Made by a program: the position numbers and the translations under genes. Positions 60,201-64,000 of a DNA stretch of 64,000 nt are shown one piece after another. This stretch comes from Wuchereria bancrofti (Eukaryota; Nematoda; Chromadorea; Rhabditida; Onchocercidae). The stretch lies in the NCBI GenBank assembly GCA_005281725.1, contig SSBO01000016.1, positions 99,768 to 163,767 on the forward strand. The letters run 5' to 3'. The notes beneath the pieces are model-generated. The model was not told the DNA's origin. It did not search any database and was given only the letters and a program-made list of their open reading frames with translations. Position 1 is the first letter of the stretch. Every line of letters begins with the position of its first letter.

Positions 60201-63200
60201 TTTTAGACTCAGTGTGTTTAAATTTCTGTCTCTATTGAAATAAATGTTTTAATTGAACATCTCCTTTTTTCTTTATCTTTCTGTCCCTCCCCCTCTCTCA
60301 CTCTTCCCCTCTCTCTGTGTTTATGTGGACATGGGTCATACTGTATCACATTAGAAATAAAACGGAAAGTAGAAGATAGTATTTTATGCAATCCGAAATG
60401 TTACATCACTTTTTTTTCNATGATAAGCAAAATGAGTAATAAAGAAGAACAGTAGAATGAGGAATAAACTTTAATAATAGTTTTGTTTAATTTCATTTAA
60501 CATAATTAGATGATATTAAATAAAAATTTCGAAATATTTTTAATTTAAAAAATTTTAAATTTATTGAAAAACCAATAAAATGAAACATACAGCACCAACA
60601 GGTAAGACGCTAGTAAAATACATGAAATCAGAAATTTGATGAAGTTTCGAATTACGCCAATAACTTGGCGTTGTTGGATGCTTTTTATGTGGTCCACGAT
60701 CGGTTGTTTCACGTAATGTATCCATCAATGCACATATGAAGCACATTGCATAATATACTGTTTGTAAAACCTAAAATTTTAATTTAATTCAAGTAGCATT
60801 AAATTAATTTATTCAATTATAATATCATAAAGTAGTTTTTCTATAGTAAATAAAGATGTATTAGTAGTAGTAGGGAAGATATTAATTAGACTTAGTAATA
60901 AGAGGAAAGATAAGAATTAGTGCTAAGAATAATTCAAAAAAAGAAACAATAAATAAATAAATGTAAACAAATGAAATATCAAAAGAATGAGGAAATTTCG
61001 AAATTCATCAGTGTTCTTAAAATTGGAATAATTCATAACAATCCAATAAATCTGGAAGATGAATAATTTTGCATGATTTTTACTTTGGTTTTACTTTAGT
61101 TTATTTTGATCATTTAATAAATTACTTTTCGAAATTTTGGTATTTTATAGATCCTTATTTTTTACTACAAGGGGATATATAGTTGGTGAATATAAAAAAA
61201 CTTCATTATAAATTTCATAAAATTTACAAAGTTTTCTTTTGTTAAGAATTTTAGAAATTTTTAACACCATCAAATACAGCAATGGTAAAAGATTTATTCC
61301 CTAAAAAAAAGGAAAAAAAATACGATTTTGGTTAACAATCTAATTAATTAATCCATTTACTATCAATAAAATTTTGGAAATATGTCTTAAAATTCAAAAT
61401 TTTGAAAGAAAAAAAAATTTCAATTTATACTAAATTTCTCCTTTTCAGGCGAATAGATGCATTTTTAAATATTTCAAAACACTTTATAATGCTGAAAAGA
61501 CAATGAAATAAAAGTATTATATCATTTCTAACTTTTTCTCTCGGGAAATATTAAAAGTTGTAAAGTTAGATATTTTTATATGTGCAGTGTGCTTAAAACA
61601 AATAATATAATAGAAATCTTATCACGAAATAAAACAAACGAAAGACTTGAATGTGACACGTGCACGTGATATTAGACGCTTCTCCACATAATACGTGTTA
61701 AATCACGAGTAATGCGTATTAATTTACGAGAGATAATGAAACTTGAGCTCTTCTTATTTCTCTTTTTCTTTATGATTAATTTTTTTAGACTCAGTGTGTT
61801 TAAATTTCTGTCTCTATTGAAATAAATGTTTTAATTGAACATCTCCTTTTTTCTTTATCTTTCTGTCCCTCCCCCTCTCTCACTCTTCCCCTCTCTCTGT
61901 GTTTATGTGGACATGGGTCATACTGTATCACATTAGAAATAAAACGGAAAGTAGAAGATAGTATTTTATGCAATCCGAAATGTTACATCACTTTTTTTTC
62001 TGTTTTTGAGGACAATAATAAATTAATTTAATCAAAATAAAACGAAGAGGGAAAGTTTGATTTTATTTTTGTTTACTTATTGAATTTTGTTTATTTTGTT
62101 TACTCTTATTTAGAATTATGATTTATTCAAGTGTAATGTTTTTTTCCCTGCTAAAGTTTCATATTATTGCTGCATGTCTTTTTCAAAAAAGTCTTTCTTT
62201 TTGTGCGAGATTTAAAAAAAATTTTGTAAGATTTTTAACAGTCATTAATTTCATAATTACTGTTCTTTTTTTGGACCCAATGTAAATTGTTCAAAATTCG
62301 CTTAATTGACAAATAATTAATAGAACAATTTCGTTGTTATATATAATTGAATGAATGAAATGGAAAGACTTTATTGTATGGGAAAAATTCTCGTCTGAAT
62401 AAGTCTAATAAACTGTAGTTTAAAAGTTAAGTTAAAGTATTACTTGATCTAAATTTGATGTAAATTTAATTAAATTCCAATAATGTATAATAATAATAAA
62501 ATAATGATAATAATAATATAATAACAATAACAATAATAATAATAATAGCAATGACAATAATAGTAGTAATAATAGCAATAGTAACAATAGTAATAATAAT
62601 AACAATAATAATAATATTAAAAAATAATTTTTCTAATAATTATTTTTGCAGATAATTTTAATAAAGAAAAGAAAATAATTACAATTGCTTAATTTTTAAA
62701 TATTTTCCTCCAAAAATAGCTTTTTTTTGAGAGAGAGAAAGCAGCAAAAAAAGTTTGGCTTTCTTTTTTTTGGAAATACTGCAAATGATTTCATGTAAAC
62801 AAATTCGTATTCTTTTCATTCGTAAACCTTTAATTAATTAAAAATTAAAAAAACTAACCAAATTAATCATTGTTAGCATAACTAATTTGTAAATCCACCA
62901 GGTATGTCCAATTCGTGGCATATAAATAATATCATAACCAAGTGCATACAAGAAAACNCAAAATAAAACGAAGAGGGAAAGTTTGATTTTATTTTTGTTT
63001 ACTTATTGAATTTTGTTTATTTTGTTTACTCTTATTTAGAATTATGATTTATTCAAGTGTAATGTTTTTTTCCCTGCTAAAGTTTCATATTATTGCTGCA
63101 TGTCTTTTTCAAAAAAGTCTTTCTTTTTGTGCGAGATTTAAAAAAAATTTTGTAAGATTTTTAACAGTCATTAATTTCATAATTACTGTTCTTTTTTTGG

Positions 63201-63934
63201 ACCCAATGTAAATTGTTCAAAATTCGCTTAATTGACAAATAATTAATAGAACAATTTCGTTGTTATATATAATTGAATGAATGAAATGGAAAGACTTTAT
63301 TGTATGGGAAAAATTCTCGTCTGAATAAGTCTAATAAACTGTAGTTTAAAAGTTAAGTTAAAGTATTACTTGATCTAAATTTGATGTAAATTTAATTAAA
63401 TTCCAATAATGTATAATAATAATAATAATAATAAAATAATGATAATAATAATATAATAACAATAACAATAATAATAATAATAGCAATGACAATAATAGTA
63501 GTAATAATAGCAATAGTAACAATAGTAATAATAATAACAATAATAATAATATTAAAAAATAATTTTTCTAATAATTATTTTTGCAGATAATTTTAATAAA
63601 GAAAAGAAAATAATTACAATTGCTTAATTTTTAAATATTTTCCTCCAAAAATAGCTTTTTTTTGAGAGAGAGAAAGCAGCAAAAAAAGTTTGGCTTTCTT
63701 TTTTTTGGAAATACTGCAAATGATTTCATGTAAACAAATTCGTATTCTTTTCATTCGTAAACCTTTAATTAATTAAAAATTAAAAAAACTAACCAAATTA
63801 ATCATTGTTAGCATAACTAATTTGTAAATCCACCAGGTATGTCCAATTCGTGGCATATAAATAATATCATAACCAAGTGCATACAAGAAAACACCAGCCA
63901 TAATGCCGTATATTGTCACACGAAAAACACCCAT
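57198..63934 (-). CDS. AIG1/ADTRP-family membrane hydrolase, complete five-exon gene
   Basis: Exons 63794-63934, 60591-60770 (copy 59009-59188), 58392-58609, 57857-58008 (copy 56174-56325) and 57198-57238 (copies 55515-55555, 54761-54801) join in perfect phase. They give 243 residues and a stop; human AIG1 is about the same size. The family consists of multi-pass membrane threonine hydrolases that cleave fatty acid esters of hydroxy fatty acids. The catalytic Thr lies in YKLVMLTMINL (residue 43, the same number as in human AIG1) and the catalytic His in THTAPLPFILVD (residue 142). Other matches are LVLQTVYYAMCF, SVLPVGAVC and GYWLYPFMEYL. The start ATG follows an in-frame TAG and an acceptor-like GCTTAG. 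The short charged tail (HSEPIEKAK) is typical of the family. Confidence 0.9.
57857..58008 (-). CDS. AIG1-like exon 4 (copy 56174-56325)
   Basis: Acceptor CTTTTAAAG|CATTTT and donor TTGGG|GTAAGC. Encodes GARYFDGYWLYPFMEYL followed by a long hydrophobic helix ending LGDTMNVMLWG, matching the family's G.W.YPFLE and final membrane helix. Confidence 0.88.
58392..58609 (-). CDS. AIG1-like exon 3 with the catalytic His
   Basis: Acceptor AAATTTCAG|ATAACC and donor TCTAT|GTAAGT (phase 2). Encodes ALEPTLVIPKWAEELIPPF, then NHITHTAPLPFILVD with the catalytic His, then TCHRAPSR. This order matches the human YP..LD..IP.WLNH..HT.VLPFIL.E. region. It is present only once in the window. Confidence 0.9.
60591..60770 (-). 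CDS. AIG1-like exon 2 (copy 59009-59188)
   Basis: Acceptor AAATTTTAG|GTTTTA and donor GGTGCT|GTATGT give exactly 60 codons, phase 0. Encodes VLQTVYYAMCFICALMDTL, a polar loop with DRGPHKKHPTTPSYW, and SDFMYFTSVLPVGA, equivalent to the family's loop and FPVG helix start. Confidence 0.9.
61657..61668. promoter_or_regulatory. Double E-box palindrome in intron 1 of the AIG1-like gene (copy 60075-60086)
   Basis: CACGTGCACGTG is a 12-bp perfect palindrome made of two abutting CACGTG E-boxes, the class bound by bHLH factors. It lies in a patch with other CACG/ACGTG words. A regulatory role is inference. Confidence 0.4.
62033..63892. repeat. Direct copy across N at 62958 with a microsatellite length change
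   Basis: Positions 62033-62957 recur as 62959-63892. The offset changes from 926 to 935 because the AAT tract near 62490 has three more units in the second copy (near 63420). Otherwise identical on reading. The left copy ends inside exon 1 of the AIG1-like gene. Confidence 0.92.
62485..62625. repeat. AAT/AAC trinucleotide microsatellite (copy about 63411-63560)
   Basis: About 140-150 bp of interrupted ATA/ACA/GCA triplets. Its minus-strand reading gives a poly-Leu frame that is not a gene. Confidence 0.85.
63794..63934 (-). CDS. AIG1-like exon 1 with start codon and catalytic Thr (partial copy 62859-62957)
   Basis: Forty-seven codons from ATG at 63934 to the donor AATTTG|GTTAGT, phase 0. 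Begins with a membrane helix (MGVFRVTIYGIMAGVFLYAL), then MPRIGHTWWIYKL and the LTM motif containing Thr43. The earlier copy is cut by the N at 62958 and lacks the start. Confidence 0.9.
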
Positions 63935-64000
63935 CTAAGCATAATGATTAATTAATTTAATTAAACAAACAAAAAAATGATATTACTAGAATATTAAGCG

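Larger units (their letters stand above)
58838..62000. repeat. Direct copy across N at 60419 (assembly overlap)
   Basis: Positions 58838-60418 recur as 60420-62000 (1581 bp, offset 1582), with no difference seen. Contains exon 2 of the AIG1-like gene and part of intron 1. Confidence 0.93.

Noticed and set aside
63358..63540. Poly-Leu 60-codon minus-strand frame
   Set aside because: Translated AAT/AAC microsatellite.
1..64000. Prokaryotic-style features (operons, CRISPR, phage)
   Set aside because: No direct-repeat/spacer arrays and no ribosome binding sites; the genes have spliceosomal introns.

Overview
The window looks like draft-quality nuclear DNA from a nematode, most likely a clade III or filarial-type worm. 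It is very AT-rich. Its genes are split into small exons by AT-rich introns with GT..AG borders and TTTCAG-like acceptors, and possible spliced-leader acceptors lie just before start codons. There are no operons of prokaryotic type and no ribosome binding sites. The species cannot be fixed from the sequence.

The most important structural fact concerns the assembly. Eleven single N bases (9685, 13821, 24186, 27166, 29185, 32450, 51662, 54909, 56587, 60419, 62958) mark contig joins. At ten of them the sequence after the N restarts inside the sequence already given, producing perfect or near-perfect direct copies of about 0.75-1.7 kb. By my count about 13.6 kb of the 64 kb is redundant. Repeated exons should therefore be read as one exon, not as gene duplication.

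Layout. 1-6.4 kb: AT-rich, with one signal-peptide first exon on the minus strand (4921-5127). 6.44-7.7 kb: a TATGG/TATGTG minisatellite followed by an ACACATA-rich block of opposite strand bias. 8.5-21.7 kb: AT-rich DNA with two assembly copies and no gene I can support. 21.7-33.7 kb (minus): a glypican (cell-surface heparan sulfate proteoglycan core), recognised over seven exons; its C-terminal GAG/GPI part and its signal peptide are not securely found. 34.2-34.9 kb: two possible divergent first exons. 42.3-43.3 kb (minus): a decayed non-LTR retrotransposon with endonuclease and C-terminal segments but no reverse transcriptase. 45.18-45.70 kb: a 515-bp solo LTR with a perfect 5-bp target-site duplication. 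47.2-48.2 kb (plus): a secreted mucin-like Ser/Thr/Pro repeat protein; its downstream DNA is related to a decayed copy at 44.5-44.9 kb. 49.46-52.54 kb (plus): a five-exon PP1-type Ser/Thr phosphatase that appears broken. 57.2-63.9 kb (minus): a complete five-exon AIG1/ADTRP-family membrane hydrolase (243 residues) whose exons are repeated by the assembly.

The genes do not form an obvious pathway. The recognised products act at the cell surface (glypican), outside the cell (mucin-like protein) and in membranes (AIG1-like). No CRISPR array, tRNA, rRNA or clear new defence or mobile system was found. The most useful points are the assembly redundancy, the reconstructed AIG1-like and glypican gene models, the phosphatase pseudogene, the solo LTR and the LINE lacking its reverse transcriptase.
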